Positions 18,362 through 27,086 are shown, counted from the stretch's first letter. The stretch is DNA of 64,000 bases from Eubacterium sp. (GCA_017445905.1 JAFSRX010000052.1:1-64000); one strand, 5' to 3'. Program-made: numbers and translations. Notes: generated by a model not told the origin, from the sequence alone.

Positions 18362-19372
18362 ATGAACAAAATAGTTAAAAGAATTCTGGCAACCTCACTT
18401 GCAATTGTTATGGTAGGCGGCGCATTTGCAGGATGCTCAGCAAAAACAAACGACAACACAACAACTGCGGCAAACGCAGAGGCAAAAACCTATACAGTAG
18501 GTATTGCACAGCTCGTACAGCACGAAGCTCTTGATGCGGCAACAGCGGGTTTCAAAAGAGCGCTCACAGAAAAACTCGGCGACAAAGTTAAATTTGTTGA
18601 AAAAGATGCAGCAGGCGATATTCCAACCTGCGCAACAATAACAAACGGATTTGTAGCAGACGGCGTTGATCTTATTCTCGCTAACCCGACTCCTGTTCTT
18701 CAGGCGGCTTCTCAGTCAACTGCTGATATTCCGATTGTTGCAACTGCTGTAACAGATTTTGCAACAGCTCTCGACATTCCTGCTGACAAATGGACAGGCG
18801 CAACAGGAATCAATGTAACAGGTACTTCAGACCTTGCTCCTCTTTCAGAGCAGGCAGCAATGTTTAAGGAATTAACACCTAACGCAAAGAAAATCGGTAT
18901 TGTTTATTGTTCAGCAGAGGCTAATTCAGTTTATCAGGCTGAAGTTATTAAAGAAGAACTTAAAAAGCTTGGATTTGAAGCAAAAGAATTTACAGCATCT
19001 GAAACAAATGATATCGCAGCAGTAGTTCAGACAGCTTGCGACGACAGCGATGCTCTTTATATTCCTACTGATAACACAATGGCGCAGGCAACAGGAACAA
19101 TTGAGCCAATCGTAACAAAGGCTAATATTCCGGTAATCGCAGGGGAAGAAGGCATTTGTAAGGGCTGCGGATTTGCAACACTTTCAATCAGCTATGATTC
19201 AATCGGCTACAACGCAGGTCTTATGGCTTACGAAATTCTTGAAGAGGGCAAGAATCCTGCTGAAATGGATATTAAGATTCCTACTAAGGAAGACGTTATC
19301 TTTAAGTTTGTTCCCGAGAGAGCAAAGGCACTCGGAATCACTATACCTGACAATTACGAGGAAATTAAGTAA
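18362..19372 (+). CDS. ABC transporter substrate-binding lipoprotein (TrpX-like)
   Basis: 336 aa from the ATG at 18362, chosen because AAGGAGATTAGCT precedes it and it starts a proper lipoprotein signal (MNKIVKRILATSLAIVMVGG, lipobox AFAGC, lipid Cys 25). The mature part matches the ABC_sub_bind family (YTVGIAQLVQHEALDAATAGF, IPTDNTMAQA, GCGFATLSISYDSIGYNAGLMAYEIL). In Firmicutes this family binds tryptophan or other aromatic compounds; the ligand here is not determined. It is followed by permease and ATPase genes, so the importer is complete. Confidence 0.9.
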   Translation: MNKIVKRILATSLAIVMVGGAFAGCSAKTNDNTTTAANAEAKTYTVGIAQLVQHEALDAATAGFKRALTEKLGDKVKFVEKDAAGDIPTCATITNGFVADGVDLILANPTPVLQAASQSTADIPIVATAVTDFATALDIPADKWTGATGINVTGTSDLAPLSEQAAMFKELTPNAKKIGIVYCSAEANSVYQAEVIKEELKKLGFEAKEFTASETNDIAAVVQTACDDSDALYIPTDNTMAQATGTIEPIVTKANIPVIAGEEGICKGCGFATLSISYDSIGYNAGLMAYEILEEGKNPAEMDIKIPTKEDVIFKFVPERAKALGITIPDNYEEIK

Positions 19373-19390
19373 TTTTTCATTAATTATCGG

Positions 19391-19416
19391 AGCCGCCTGA
19401 AAGGGCGGCTTTATAT
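19391..19416 (+). terminator. Intercistronic terminator in the importer operon
   Basis: AGCCGCC (19391-19397) and GGCGGCT (19404-19410) form a GC-rich stem followed by TTATATTTTG. It sits between the binding-protein and permease genes, and would favour excess binding protein over membrane components by partial termination. Confidence 0.65.
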
Positions 19417-19435
19417 TTTGTGTTTTAAAAAATTC

Positions 19436-19464
19436 TTGACCTTAAGGTTTATTTTTGCTATTCT
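19436..19464 (+). promoter_or_regulatory. Second promoter, before the permease gene
   Basis: TTGACC (19436-19441), a 17-nt spacer and TATTCT (19459-19464), about 60 nt before the permease ATG and directly after the intercistronic hairpin. Permease and ATPase could therefore be expressed apart from the binding protein. Confidence 0.55.
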
Positions 19465-19524
19465 ATATATTATTGAATTTAGCAATTTAACAATTTTGGA
19501 TAATTTTTCATAAGGAGAATATTT

Positions 19525-20430
19525 ATGAGCGGATTTTTAGCTGCACTGCCGGGTGCCGTTGCCCAGGGTATTATCTACGGTATAATGGCAATCGGTGTGT
19601 ACATTACTTTCAGAGTGCTTGACGTTGCCGATCTTACTGTTGATGGATCGATGGGAACAGGCGGCGCAATGCTTGTTTTCTGTATGACACACGGAATGAA
19701 TGTTTATCTGAGTATGGCTTTAGCCTTTGCTGTTGGCTGCCTTACAGGACTTGCAACAGGAATTTTTCACACAAAATTCGGAATACCCGCAATTCTCGCA
19801 GGTATTTTAACCCAGCTTTCACTGTATTCAGTTAACCTGAGAATTCTTGGAGGAAAGGCAAATCAGCCAATCAGCTCAAGAAACTATAAACTTCTGTTTT
19901 CTCTTGGAGAAATACCGAAAACACTTATTTTAGGAAGTATCTTTGTTGTTGCAATTATTGCAATTCTTTATTGGTTCTTCGGAACTGAAATCGGTTTTGG
20001 AATCCGCGCAACAGGAAATAACGAGGCAATGGCAAGAGCAAACGGAATCAATACCGACAGAAATAAGGTTATAGGTCTTGTTCTTTCAAACGGTATCGTT
20101 GCTCTTTCAGGTGCAATGCTCACCCAGTTCCAGGGTTATGCAGACGTTTCAATGGGACGAGGTGCAATTGTTATCGGACTTGCAGCTGTTATTATAGGAG
20201 AGGTTCTCTTCGGAAAAATCTTTAAGAATTTTGCGTTTAAACTTCTTGCAGTTGCAATCGGCGGCGTTATCTATTATATCGTTATTACTCTTGTTCTTCG
20301 TCTAGGAGTTAACCCGAACGACCTCAAACTGTTTATTGCACTCGTTGTTGCTTTCTTCCTCGGAATTCAGTTCTGGAAAGGCAAACTCGCTTTAAAAACA
20401 GTTAAAATCAAGAAGGAGGTAAACGCATAA
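19525..20430 (+). CDS. ABC transporter permease (TrpY-like)
   Basis: 301 aa with about eight to nine hydrophobic helices and the branched-chain-type permease pattern (FRVLDVADLTVDGSMGTGGAM, GFGIRATGNNEAMARANGIN). The latter segment is the cytoplasmic coupling loop. It forms the membrane channel of the importer with the ATPase, whose ATG overlaps this gene's stop by one base; the AAGGAGG site lies inside this reading frame. An AAGGAGAAT ribosome site precedes the ATG. Confidence 0.92.
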   Translation: MSGFLAALPGAVAQGIIYGIMAIGVYITFRVLDVADLTVDGSMGTGGAMLVFCMTHGMNVYLSMALAFAVGCLTGLATGIFHTKFGIPAILAGILTQLSLYSVNLRILGGKANQPISSRNYKLLFSLGEIPKTLILGSIFVVAIIAILYWFFGTEIGFGIRATGNNEAMARANGINTDRNKVIGLVLSNGIVALSGAMLTQFQGYADVSMGRGAIVIGLAAVIIGEVLFGKIFKNFAFKLLAVAIGGVIYYIVITLVLRLGVNPNDLKLFIALVVAFFLGIQFWKGKLALKTVKIKKEVNA

Positions 20431-21251
20431 TGGCTGATATCAATAATACTCCTATGCTTGAAATAAAAGATGTTCACAAAACCTTTAACCCCGGAACAAT
20501 AAATGAAAAGAAAGCATTGAACGGTGTTGACCTTGTTCTCAATGAGGGCGATTTCGTAACCGTTATCGGCGGTAACGGAGCAGGAAAGTCAACAATGCTT
20601 AATATGGTTGCAGGTGTTTATCCTGTTGACTGCGGAAATATCATTATCGACGGTGATGATGTAACAAAGCTCTCAGAGCATAACAGAGCAAAATATATCG
20701 GAAGAGTATTCCAGGACCCGATGACGGGTACTGCTGCCGATATGCAGATTATTGAAAACCTTGCGCTTGCAGCAAGAAGGGGACAGCACAGAGGACTTGG
20801 CCCCGGTGTTCATCGCAAGGAAAAAGAAGAATTCCGTCAGATGCTCGCTCATCTTGACCTCGGTCTTGAGGATAGATTAACTTCAAAAGTAGGACTTCTT
20901 TCAGGCGGTCAGCGCCAGGCTATAACACTTCTTATGGCAACTCTTAAAAAGCCGAAGCTCCTTCTGCTTGATGAGCATACTGCGGCGCTCGATCCGAAAA
21001 CCGCAAAAAAGGTTCTTGATATAACCCAGCAGATTGTTAGTGAAAACAACTTGACAACTATTATGATAACCCATAATATGAGGGATGCAATCAATATCGG
21101 AAACCGACTCATTATGATGAACGACGGCAAAATCATCTATGATGTTTCGGGTGAAGAGAAAAAAGCTCTTCATAAATCCGAATTGCTTGAAAAATTCAAA
21201 ACAAATTCAGGCGAAGAGCTTGATAATGATAGAATGCTTTTATCTGAATAA
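20430..21251 (+). CDS. ABC transporter ATP-binding protein (TrpZ-like)
   Basis: 273 aa. Walker A GGNGAGKS at 47-54, Q-loop FQDPMTGTAADM, signature LLSGGQRQA, Walker B LLLLDEHTAALDP and switch His in MITHNMRD are all present. It powers uptake through the permease. Its start overlaps the permease stop codon, and a strong terminator follows within 3 bp of its stop, so the operon is three genes. Confidence 0.95.
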   Translation: MADINNTPMLEIKDVHKTFNPGTINEKKALNGVDLVLNEGDFVTVIGGNGAGKSTMLNMVAGVYPVDCGNIIIDGDDVTKLSEHNRAKYIGRVFQDPMTGTAADMQIIENLALAARRGQHRGLGPGVHRKEKEEFRQMLAHLDLGLEDRLTSKVGLLSGGQRQAITLLMATLKKPKLLLLDEHTAALDPKTAKKVLDITQQIVSENNLTTIMITHNMRDAINIGNRLIMMNDGKIIYDVSGEEKKALHKSELLEKFKTNSGEELDNDRMLLSE

Positions 21252-21253
21252 CA

Positions 21254-21278
21254 AAAACCGAGGCATTGCCTCGGTTTT
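21254..21278 (+). terminator. Terminator of the ABC importer operon
   Basis: Arms 21254-21264 and 21268-21278 form an 11-bp stem with a 3-nt loop, ending in TTTTGTTTGTT. The A-rich 5' arm could also serve leftward transcription. Confidence 0.85.
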
Positions 21279-21304
21279 GTTTGTTAATTGATAATTATTG
21301 TTTT

Positions 21305-21517
21305 CTCACACCTTCCCCTTGAGGTACTCCCCGCTTAACGGGGAGATGTCAGCGCTCGCGCTGACAGAGGGGAGCGTCTGCGCTAGCAAAAGGGGGACCG
21401 CTTGCGGTGGATGAGGTGTGTTGTCTTTTTATACTCAGTTGTCGAAAGCAATCATAACATATAGACACCTCATCAGTCACCTTCGGTGACAGCTTCCCCT
21501 CAAGGGGAAGCCGTGAG
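21305..21517. repeat. Composite palindromic repeat (MITE-like)
   Basis: The outer arms 21305-21324 and 21498-21517 match as an inverted repeat at 18 of 20 positions. A second pair, 21410-21419 and 21465-21474, is perfect (GATGAGGTGT). Inside are three perfect small hairpins: 21327-21333/21339-21345, 21348-21354/21359-21365 and 21476-21481/21485-21490. The bases are GC-richer than the surrounding genes. It fills the gap between two convergent operons and encodes no credible protein. It resembles short non-autonomous repeats of clostridial genomes; copy number cannot be judged here. Confidence 0.75.
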
Positions 21518-21539
21518 GCTTTAAACGCCACAACTTAAT

Positions 21540-22034
21540 TCACCATTTTAATTCGTGAAGCTGCCCTTTAGAGCTTAGCTCCGGGTAATTCCACTGCCTT
21601 AAAACCTCATATGTTCCGATTGCAACAGCGTTTGAGAGATTAAGACTTCTTATTATTCCTCTCATTGGAAGGCGAACGCAGAAATCGTGGTTTTCTTTTA
21701 AAAGCGGTTCGGGCAGTCCCTTGGTTTCTTTTCCGAAAACGAGGAAGCAACCGTCGGGATATGAAATGTCGGAGTGCGCCTGTTCAGCCTTTGTTGTGAA
21801 ATAATAGAACGCTCCTCCTTTATTCTTTTCAAAGAATTCAGCACTTGAATCATAATATGTTATATCGAGTTTGTCCCAATAGTCAAGACCAGCTCTTTTA
21901 ACCTGTTTATCCGTTATATGAAAGCCCATAGGACCAACAAGGTGGAGTCTTGTGCCCGTTGCTGCGCAGGTTCTTGCAATATTTCCTGTGTTCTGAGGTA
22001 TTTCGGGCTCAATTAAAACAATATTTAACTGCAT
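21540..22034 (-). CDS. trmL: tRNA (cytidine(34)-2'-O)-methyltransferase TrmL
   Basis: 164 aa, close to the usual 155-160. A SPOUT fold is shown by NIVLIEPEIPQNTGNIARTCAATGTRLHLVGPMGF at the start, LVFGKETKGLP in the middle and the knot motif IRSLNLSNAVAIGTYEVLRQ near the end. It methylates the wobble base ribose of leucine tRNAs using SAM. Its ATG overlaps the dusB stop by one base, so the two tRNA-modification genes are coupled. Confidence 0.93.
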   Translation of the reverse strand: MQLNIVLIEPEIPQNTGNIARTCAATGTRLHLVGPMGFHITDKQVKRAGLDYWDKLDITYYDSSAEFFEKNKGGAFYYFTTKAEQAHSDISYPDGCFLVFGKETKGLPEPLLKENHDFCVRLPMRGIIRSLNLSNAVAIGTYEVLRQWNYPELSSKGQLHELKW

Positions 22035-22996
22035 TATTCGTATTCCTTTACTATTCTTACAGCCATTTCTTCAAGCTGTTCAAAATGTTCAAACGAACAT
22101 ATTTCTTTTCTGAGCGCAGCGCCGCCCCTCATCCCCTTTGTGTAGTATGCTGCGTGGTGGCGGGCTTCTCTCATAGCGGTGTATTCGCCCTTGTAGGCAA
22201 TGGTTTTTTCAATATGTCTTAGCATAACCGCCATTTTCTGAGTAACACTCGGCTCGGGTATCAGTCGGCAGTCGCTAAGATATGCGTTTATTCTCTGAAA
22301 AATCCAGGGATTGCCGAGCGCACCTCTTCCTATCATAATTGCGTCGCAGTTTGTTTTTTCAAGCATAATTGCTGCGCTTTGTTCATCGGTTATATCTCCG
22401 TTGCCGATAACCGGAATTGAAACAGCTTTTTTAACATTATAAATCAGGTCAAGGTCAACTTTTCCGCTGTACATCTGTTGCCTCGTTCTCCCGTGAACAG
22501 AAATTGCTGAAGCTCCCGCCTTTTCGATGAGTTCAGCCATATGAACTGCGTTTATGCTGTTTTCATCCCATCCCGAGCGGATTTTTACGGTGACGGGAAT
22601 ATCTACCGCCTGTGCAACCGCTTTTGTTATTTCATATGCAAGCTCAGGCTTTTTCATAAGGCTTGCGCCACCGCCGTTCATTGCAATTTTCGGGGCGGGG
22701 CATCCCATATTTATATCAATTATTTCAGGAGAGTAATCAAGGCATTTAACCGCTGCCTGAGCCATTATTTCGGGGTCATCTCCAAAAATCTGAGCGCCTG
22801 TCGGATGTTCGTTTCCGAGGGTTAAAAGCTCTTTGCTTTTTCTATCTCCCATTGTAAGCCCTTTTGATGATACCATTTCCGTTACGGTATAAGCAGCGCC
22901 GTAATTATGACAGAGTTCGCGAAACGCTCTGTCCGCAATTCCTGCCATCGGTGCCAGAAAGGCGATATTATTAAATTCAACATTACCTATATTCAT
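22034..22996 (-). CDS. dusB: tRNA-dihydrouridine synthase
   Basis: 320 aa. FMN-dependent TIM-barrel enzyme with LAPMAGIADRAFRELCHNYGA, the active-site MGCPAPKIAMNGGGASLMKKPE (catalytic Cys), VKIRSGWDE, HGRTRQQMYSG and IGNGDI, then IGRGALGNPWIF. It reduces uridines in the tRNA D-loop with NADPH. It is followed by the overlapping trmL gene and preceded by a TTGATT-17-TATATT promoter. Confidence 0.95.
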   Translation of the reverse strand: MNIGNVEFNNIAFLAPMAGIADRAFRELCHNYGAAYTVTEMVSSKGLTMGDRKSKELLTLGNEHPTGAQIFGDDPEIMAQAAVKCLDYSPEIIDINMGCPAPKIAMNGGGASLMKKPELAYEITKAVAQAVDIPVTVKIRSGWDENSINAVHMAELIEKAGASAISVHGRTRQQMYSGKVDLDLIYNVKKAVSIPVIGNGDITDEQSAAIMLEKTNCDAIMIGRGALGNPWIFQRINAYLSDCRLIPEPSVTQKMAVMLRHIEKTIAYKGEYTAMREARHHAAYYTKGMRGGAALRKEICSFEHFEQLEEMAVRIVKEYE

Positions 22997-23022
22997 AAAT
23001 ATACCTCGTTAATTCAGCACCT

Positions 23023-23051
23023 AATATAGCATATAACGACAAATAAATCAA
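23023..23051 (-). promoter_or_regulatory. Promoter of dusB-trmL
   Basis: Minus-strand TTGATT (23046-23051), a 17-nt spacer and TATATT (23023-23028), about 27 nt before the dusB ATG. Confidence 0.6.
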
Positions 23052-23107
23052 ACACCTTTGTTAAATATATACAAAAACCGATTGAGTTTTTTCTATAGGA
23101 AAGATAG

Positions 23108-23136
23108 TTGCAATACATTATTATATGTAGTAAAAT
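23108..23136 (+). promoter_or_regulatory. Possible promoter of the PRTase-like gene
   Basis: TTGCAA (23108-23113), a 17-nt spacer and TAAAAT (23131-23136), about 26 nt before the ATG at 23162. A weaker match than the other promoters in the window. Confidence 0.45.
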
Positions 23137-23161
23137 TATTTTATATAAAGGAGCTGATTTC

Positions 23162-23803
23162 ATGAATAATGTATATAAACTTATAAGCCCCAGATATGAA
23201 AATGTTTTTATACATGTTGTTCAGGGACATTTTGTTTCTGCCAACAACCATATAAATTATTATATCGGAACGAGCGACGTTAAGCATAACCACGACGTTG
23301 CCGTTGACACAGCTATGCTGCTTTCAGAATACTATAATACAAACGGCATTCAGGTTGATACGGTTTTATGCCTCTATGAAACCCAGGCGCTCGGAGCATA
23401 TCTCGCCCATGAGCTTTCGCGTCCGAATATGTTCAGAATGGATACAAAGCAGGAGATTTTCGTTGTAGGAAGTGAATATGATGCAAACGGAAATCTTATT
23501 TTTCGCGATAACCTTGTTCGAATGATAAAGGAAAAGAATGTAATTATTCTCATATCAGCGATAACAAGCGGAAAAACGGTTGAACGCGCTATGGAGAGCG
23601 TTCAGTATTACGGCGGAAATGTTGTTGGAATATCAAGCGTTTTCAGTGCTCAGGACGAGATTAACTCAGTTCACGTTAATACTATTTTTTCAAGCAGGGA
23701 TATTCCTGAATACAGAGCATATCAGGCTCACGACTGTCCGATGTGTCGCCAGGGAATGCCGGTTATGGCTATTGCTAACAGCTATGGATACTCGGTTCTT
23801 TAG
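23162..23803 (+). CDS. Phosphoribosyltransferase-fold protein (orotate PRTase-like)
   Basis: 213 aa from the ATG at 23162, which follows AAAGGAG at good spacing; the frame is open further upstream but lacks a ribosome site. It has the type I PRTase pattern: a hydrophobic strand VDTVLCLYETQALGAYLAHEL, then VIILISAITSGKTVERAMESVQYYGGNVVGISSVF where the PRPP loop normally reads DDxxTTG. Here the acidic pair is replaced (LISAITSGKT), so PRPP chemistry may be altered. The C-terminus has a CPMC pair. It stands alone, so a defined role in pyrimidine synthesis is not supported. Confidence 0.65.
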   Translation: MNNVYKLISPRYENVFIHVVQGHFVSANNHINYYIGTSDVKHNHDVAVDTAMLLSEYYNTNGIQVDTVLCLYETQALGAYLAHELSRPNMFRMDTKQEIFVVGSEYDANGNLIFRDNLVRMIKEKNVIILISAITSGKTVERAMESVQYYGGNVVGISSVFSAQDEINSVHVNTIFSSRDIPEYRAYQAHDCPMCRQGMPVMAIANSYGYSVL

Positions 23804-23869
23804 TTCCGAGTTGCGAGTGCCGAGCTCCGAGGTGTTGGGTCGCTTTGCTCCGATTTTAATTATTTATCC
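23804..23869. other. CCGAG-rich intergenic stretch
   Basis: Bases 23808-23835 hold repeated CGAG/CCGAG units (GAGTTGCGAGTGCCGAG and CTCCGAGG), followed by TTGGGTCGCTTTGCTCC. A GAGTTGCGAG...CCGAG sequence recurs inverted at about 59357-59376, at the edge of another repeat-rich gap. It may be the remnant end of an interspersed repeat. Confidence 0.4.
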
Positions 23870-23897
23870 TTGACAAAAGAATTTTATTTGATATAAT
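23870..23897 (+). promoter_or_regulatory. Promoter of the leuAB T-box transcript
   Basis: TTGACA (23870-23875), a 16-nt spacer and TATAAT (23892-23897). It precedes a leader of about 315 nt. Confidence 0.8.
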
Positions 23898-23939
23898 ACT
23901 AATTACTGTAAATTAAATATTGACCTATTTAAAGACTTT

Positions 23940-24190
23940 GAAGCAGAAAAAGATTTTTCACTTTAGTTTAAGAGAGTCAGCGGTTGGTGTAAGCTGATAC
24001 AGGGTGTTTAATGTATAGCTCTCTGCGGAGTTGATGCGCTGAACAGAGATTAATAGGCGCACCCGCTTAACTGCGTTATCGGTTGAGGCATTGTTTGATG
24101 CTAAAGGGCGGCTGACCTTTGCCGCTGAAATAGGGTGGTACCGCGTTTTTAACGCCCCTATACTTTTATAGTGTAGGGGCTTTGTTTTAT
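23940..24190 (+). promoter_or_regulatory. T-box riboswitch (leucine, inferred) upstream of leuA
   Basis: The T-box core AGGGTGGTACCGCG lies at 24132-24145. It is directly followed by a terminator hairpin (24154-24160 pairing with 24174-24180, plus partial extension) and TTTGTTTT. Upstream, GAGAG...CTCTC encloses a small hairpin with GGTTGGTG, as expected of Stem I and its distal loop. Uncharged tRNA binding should favour the antiterminator and so switch on leuAB. The specifier codon could not be fixed by eye; leucine is inferred from the downstream genes. Confidence 0.88.
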
Positions 24191-24220
24191 TAATAACCCC
24201 ACACGGAAGGGAGAAAAATT

Positions 24221-25957
24221 ATGAAAAAAGGTTATGAAAAGTACACACCGTTTAAACCAATCAATATTCCCGACAGACAGTGGCCAAATAATGTTATAAC
24301 AAAGGCTCCTGTTTGGTGCTCGGTTGATATGAGGGATGGAAATCAGTCCCTTGTTGACCCGATGAATCTTCAGGAAAAACTTGAGTTTTTCCAAACACTT
24401 ATTGATGTTGGCTTCAAAGAGATTGAGGTTGGCTTCCCATCAGCGAGTGAAACTGAATATGAGATTTTAAGAACTCTTATTGACGGACATTATATCCCCG
24501 ATGATGTAACAATTCAGGTTCTTGTTCAGGCAAGACCCCATCTTATAAAGAAAACCTTTGAGGCTATTCAGGGCGCAAAGAATGTTATCGTTCATTTTTA
24601 TAATTCAACCTCAACTCTTCAGAGAAAGGTTGTTTTCAAAACCGATATGCAGGGCGTTATTGATATTGCCGTCAAGGGCGCAAAACTCATTTATGAGCTG
24701 ACCGAAGAGGAAAAGAAGAATAATCCCGATATGAATATCCGTTTTGAATATTCACCCGAATCCTTTACAGGAACGGAAATGGATAATGCGGTTGAAATCT
24801 GCCGCCGGGTTATGGAAGCGCTTCATATAACAAAGGAAAATCCGATTATTCTCAATCTTCCCTCAACAGTTGAATGTTCAACTCCTAACGGATATGCTGA
24901 CCAGATTGAATATTTCTGCCGTCATCTTCCGAACAGGGAGGCTGCGATTATTTCGCTTCATCCTCATAACGACAGAGGCGAGGGTGTTGCTGCAACCGAG
25001 CTTGCGCTTATGGCAGGCGCTGACAGAGTTGAAGGAACGCTTTTCGGAAACGGCGAGAGAACGGGTAATGTTGACGTTGTAACGCTTGCGCTTAATATGT
25101 GGACTCAGGGCGTTGATCCCGAACTCGATTTCCACGATATTAATAAGATCAGAGAAGTTTATGAGCGCTGCACAAAGATGGAGGTTCCACCCCGTCATCC
25201 ATATGCAGGTGAGCTTGTATTTACTGCATTTTCAGGCTCTCACCAGGATGCTATCAACAAGGGCAAGATTTATATGGAAGAGAGCAAAACCGATATGTGG
25301 GAGGTTCCATATCTTCCTATTGACCCTGCCGATGTTGGAAGAGAATATGAGCCGATTATCCGTATTAATTCCCAGTCAGGTAAGGGCGGAACAGCGTATA
25401 TTCTTGCCAATAACTACGGAATTAAAATGCCAAAAGCAATGCACCCTGAATTTGGTGCAGTTGTTCAAAAAGCCTGTGATGAAAAAGGAAAAGAGCTTTC
25501 GGCAACAGAAGTTTTCGATTTATTCCAGAAGGAATACAGAAATGTTGCAGGACCTTACAGACTCCGTAACTATAAAGTTTATGAAGAAAAGATTGAGGAA
25601 GAAGAGCTTTCAAAGGTTAAGTTTGAAGGAACTATAACATATAAGGACGGCGAGCCTTTGAACATCAGCGGAGAGGGCAGCGGTCCTATCGGAGCATTCT
25701 TCACAGCAATAAGAGAGATTGGAATAACGGGCTATGAATTTATAGACTACAGCGAACATGCTATTGCAGTAGGCTCTGACTCAAAGGCTATCAGCTATAT
25801 TCACCTTAAAAATCCCGAGGGAAAGGATGTTTTCGGAATCGGAGTCAGCCATAATATCAGCTATGCTTCAATGAAGGGAATTATCTGCGCTATCAACCGT
25901 GATCAGCCCGATACCTACCGTGACGACACAATGCCGGGCATTTTCGACATCTGCTAA
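24221..25957 (+). CDS. leuA: 2-isopropylmalate synthase
   Basis: 578 aa, the long form of the enzyme. VDMRDGNQSLVDPM opens the TIM barrel, followed by HPHNDRGEGVAATELALMAGADRVEGTLFGNGERTGN with the metal-binding His pair. The C-terminal third (about 440-578) is the leucine-binding regulatory domain. It condenses acetyl-CoA with 2-oxoisovalerate in the first committed step of leucine synthesis. It is the first gene after the T-box; leuB starts 12 bp downstream. Feedback inhibition by leucine is expected from the domain. Confidence 0.96.
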   Translation: MKKGYEKYTPFKPINIPDRQWPNNVITKAPVWCSVDMRDGNQSLVDPMNLQEKLEFFQTLIDVGFKEIEVGFPSASETEYEILRTLIDGHYIPDDVTIQVLVQARPHLIKKTFEAIQGAKNVIVHFYNSTSTLQRKVVFKTDMQGVIDIAVKGAKLIYELTEEEKKNNPDMNIRFEYSPESFTGTEMDNAVEICRRVMEALHITKENPIILNLPSTVECSTPNGYADQIEYFCRHLPNREAAIISLHPHNDRGEGVAATELALMAGADRVEGTLFGNGERTGNVDVVTLALNMWTQGVDPELDFHDINKIREVYERCTKMEVPPRHPYAGELVFTAFSGSHQDAINKGKIYMEESKTDMWEVPYLPIDPADVGREYEPIIRINSQSGKGGTAYILANNYGIKMPKAMHPEFGAVVQKACDEKGKELSATEVFDLFQKEYRNVAGPYRLRNYKVYEEKIEEEELSKVKFEGTITYKDGEPLNISGEGSGPIGAFFTAIREIGITGYEFIDYSEHAIAVGSDSKAISYIHLKNPEGKDVFGIGVSHNISYASMKGIICAINRDQPDTYRDDTMPGIFDIC

Positions 25958-25969
25958 AGGAGAAAAATT

Positions 25970-27040
25970 ATGAAAGAGTTTAATATAACAGTTTTAAAAG
26001 GTGACGGAATCGGACCTGAAATTGTTGATGAGGCAATAAAGGTTCTTAATAAAGCCGGTGAAAAGTTCGATTTTAAGTTTAATTATAACTATCAGCTCCT
26101 CGGCGGTTGCGCGATTGATGAAACAGGAGTTCCTTATCCTGATAAAACAGCCAATGCGTGCAAGGAAAGCGACGCAGTTCTTCTCGGAGCTGTCGGCGGT
26201 CCCAAGTGGGATAGTCAGCCCGGAAGCAACCGTCCTGAGAAAGGTCTTCTTGCTATAAGAGAGGATTTAGGACTTTTTGCAAATCTTCGCCCCGCAAAGA
26301 TTTTCGCTCCGCTCAAGAGCGCTTCTCCGATTAAAGAAGAAATTATCGGCGACGGACTTGATATTCTCATTGTTCGTGAGCTTACAGGCGGAATTTATTT
26401 CGGCGACAGGGGAACATATGAAGAAAACGGCGTTGTTGGCGCATATGATACTGAGCGCTACACCTATCCCGAAATCAAGAGAATTGTTGTTGCAGGGTTT
26501 GAATATGCAATGAAACGCGATAAGAGATTAACCTGCGTTGATAAGGCAAATGTTCTCGATTCATCAAGACTCTGGCGAAAAGTTATGGAGGAAACGGCTA
26601 AGGATTATCCCGAGGTTGCGGTTTCATATATGTATGTTGATAACTGCGCTATGCAGCTTGTTCGCAATCCCAACCAGTTTGATACAATCGTAACCTCAAA
26701 CATTTTCGGCGACATTCTTTCCGACGAGGCTTCAATGATAAGCGGCTCAATCGGAATGCTCGCTTCTGCTTCCCTTGCAGAGGGAACCTTCGGACTCTAC
26801 GAGCCTATTCACGGCTCTGCTCCCGATATTGCAGGTCAGGGAAAAGCAAATCCGCTTGCAACAATTCTTTCGGTTGCAATGATGCTTCGCTATACCTTCG
26901 GTGAAGCTGATGCAGCTAACGCTATTGAAAAAGCTGTTGACGAGGCTTTAACAAAGGCAAGAACACCTGATATCTTTGAGGAAGGCTTCAAGGCAGTTAC
27001 AACCTCTGAGATGGGCGACCTTGTTGCTTCACTTCTATAA
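25970..27040 (+). CDS. leuB: 3-isopropylmalate dehydrogenase
   Basis: 356 aa, usual length. [21 protein letters not shown] at the N-terminus, [11 protein letters not shown], the substrate loop [11 protein letters not shown] and the metal site [27 protein letters not shown], then [22 protein letters not shown]. It oxidises and decarboxylates 3-isopropylmalate with NAD. An AAGGAG site precedes the ATG. leuC and leuD, which encode the isomerase between the LeuA and LeuB steps, are not in this operon or window. Confidence 0.97.
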   Translation: MKEFNITVLKGDGIGPEIVDEAIKVLNKAGEKFDFKFNYNYQLLGGCAIDETGVPYPDKTANACKESDAVLLGAVGGPKWDSQPGSNRPEKGLLAIREDLGLFANLRPAKIFAPLKSASPIKEEIIGDGLDILIVRELTGGIYFGDRGTYEENGVVGAYDTERYTYPEIKRIVVAGFEYAMKRDKRLTCVDKANVLDSSRLWRKVMEETAKDYPEVAVSYMYVDNCAMQLVRNPNQFDTIVTSNIFGDILSDEASMISGSIGMLASASLAEGTFGLYEPIHGSAPDIAGQGKANPLATILSVAMMLRYTFGEADAANAIEKAVDEALTKARTPDIFEEGFKAVTTSEMGDLVASLL

Positions 27041-27054
27041 AAAGACATAAAAAT

Positions 27055-27086
27055 ACCGATGCTGTTTGAATAGCATCGGTTATTTT
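27055..27086. terminator. Bidirectional terminator between leuB and tadA
   Basis: Arms 27055-27063 and 27072-27080 pair perfectly (9 bp) with an 8-nt loop. Rightward it is followed by TATTTTTTAT; leftward its other side reads TATTTTTATG. The right arm touches the tadA stop codon, so one hairpin serves two convergent operons. Confidence 0.85.

Noticed and set aside
21349..21531. A 60-aa minus-strand frame in the composite repeat
   Set aside because: It lies wholly inside the palindromic element and has no ribosome site.
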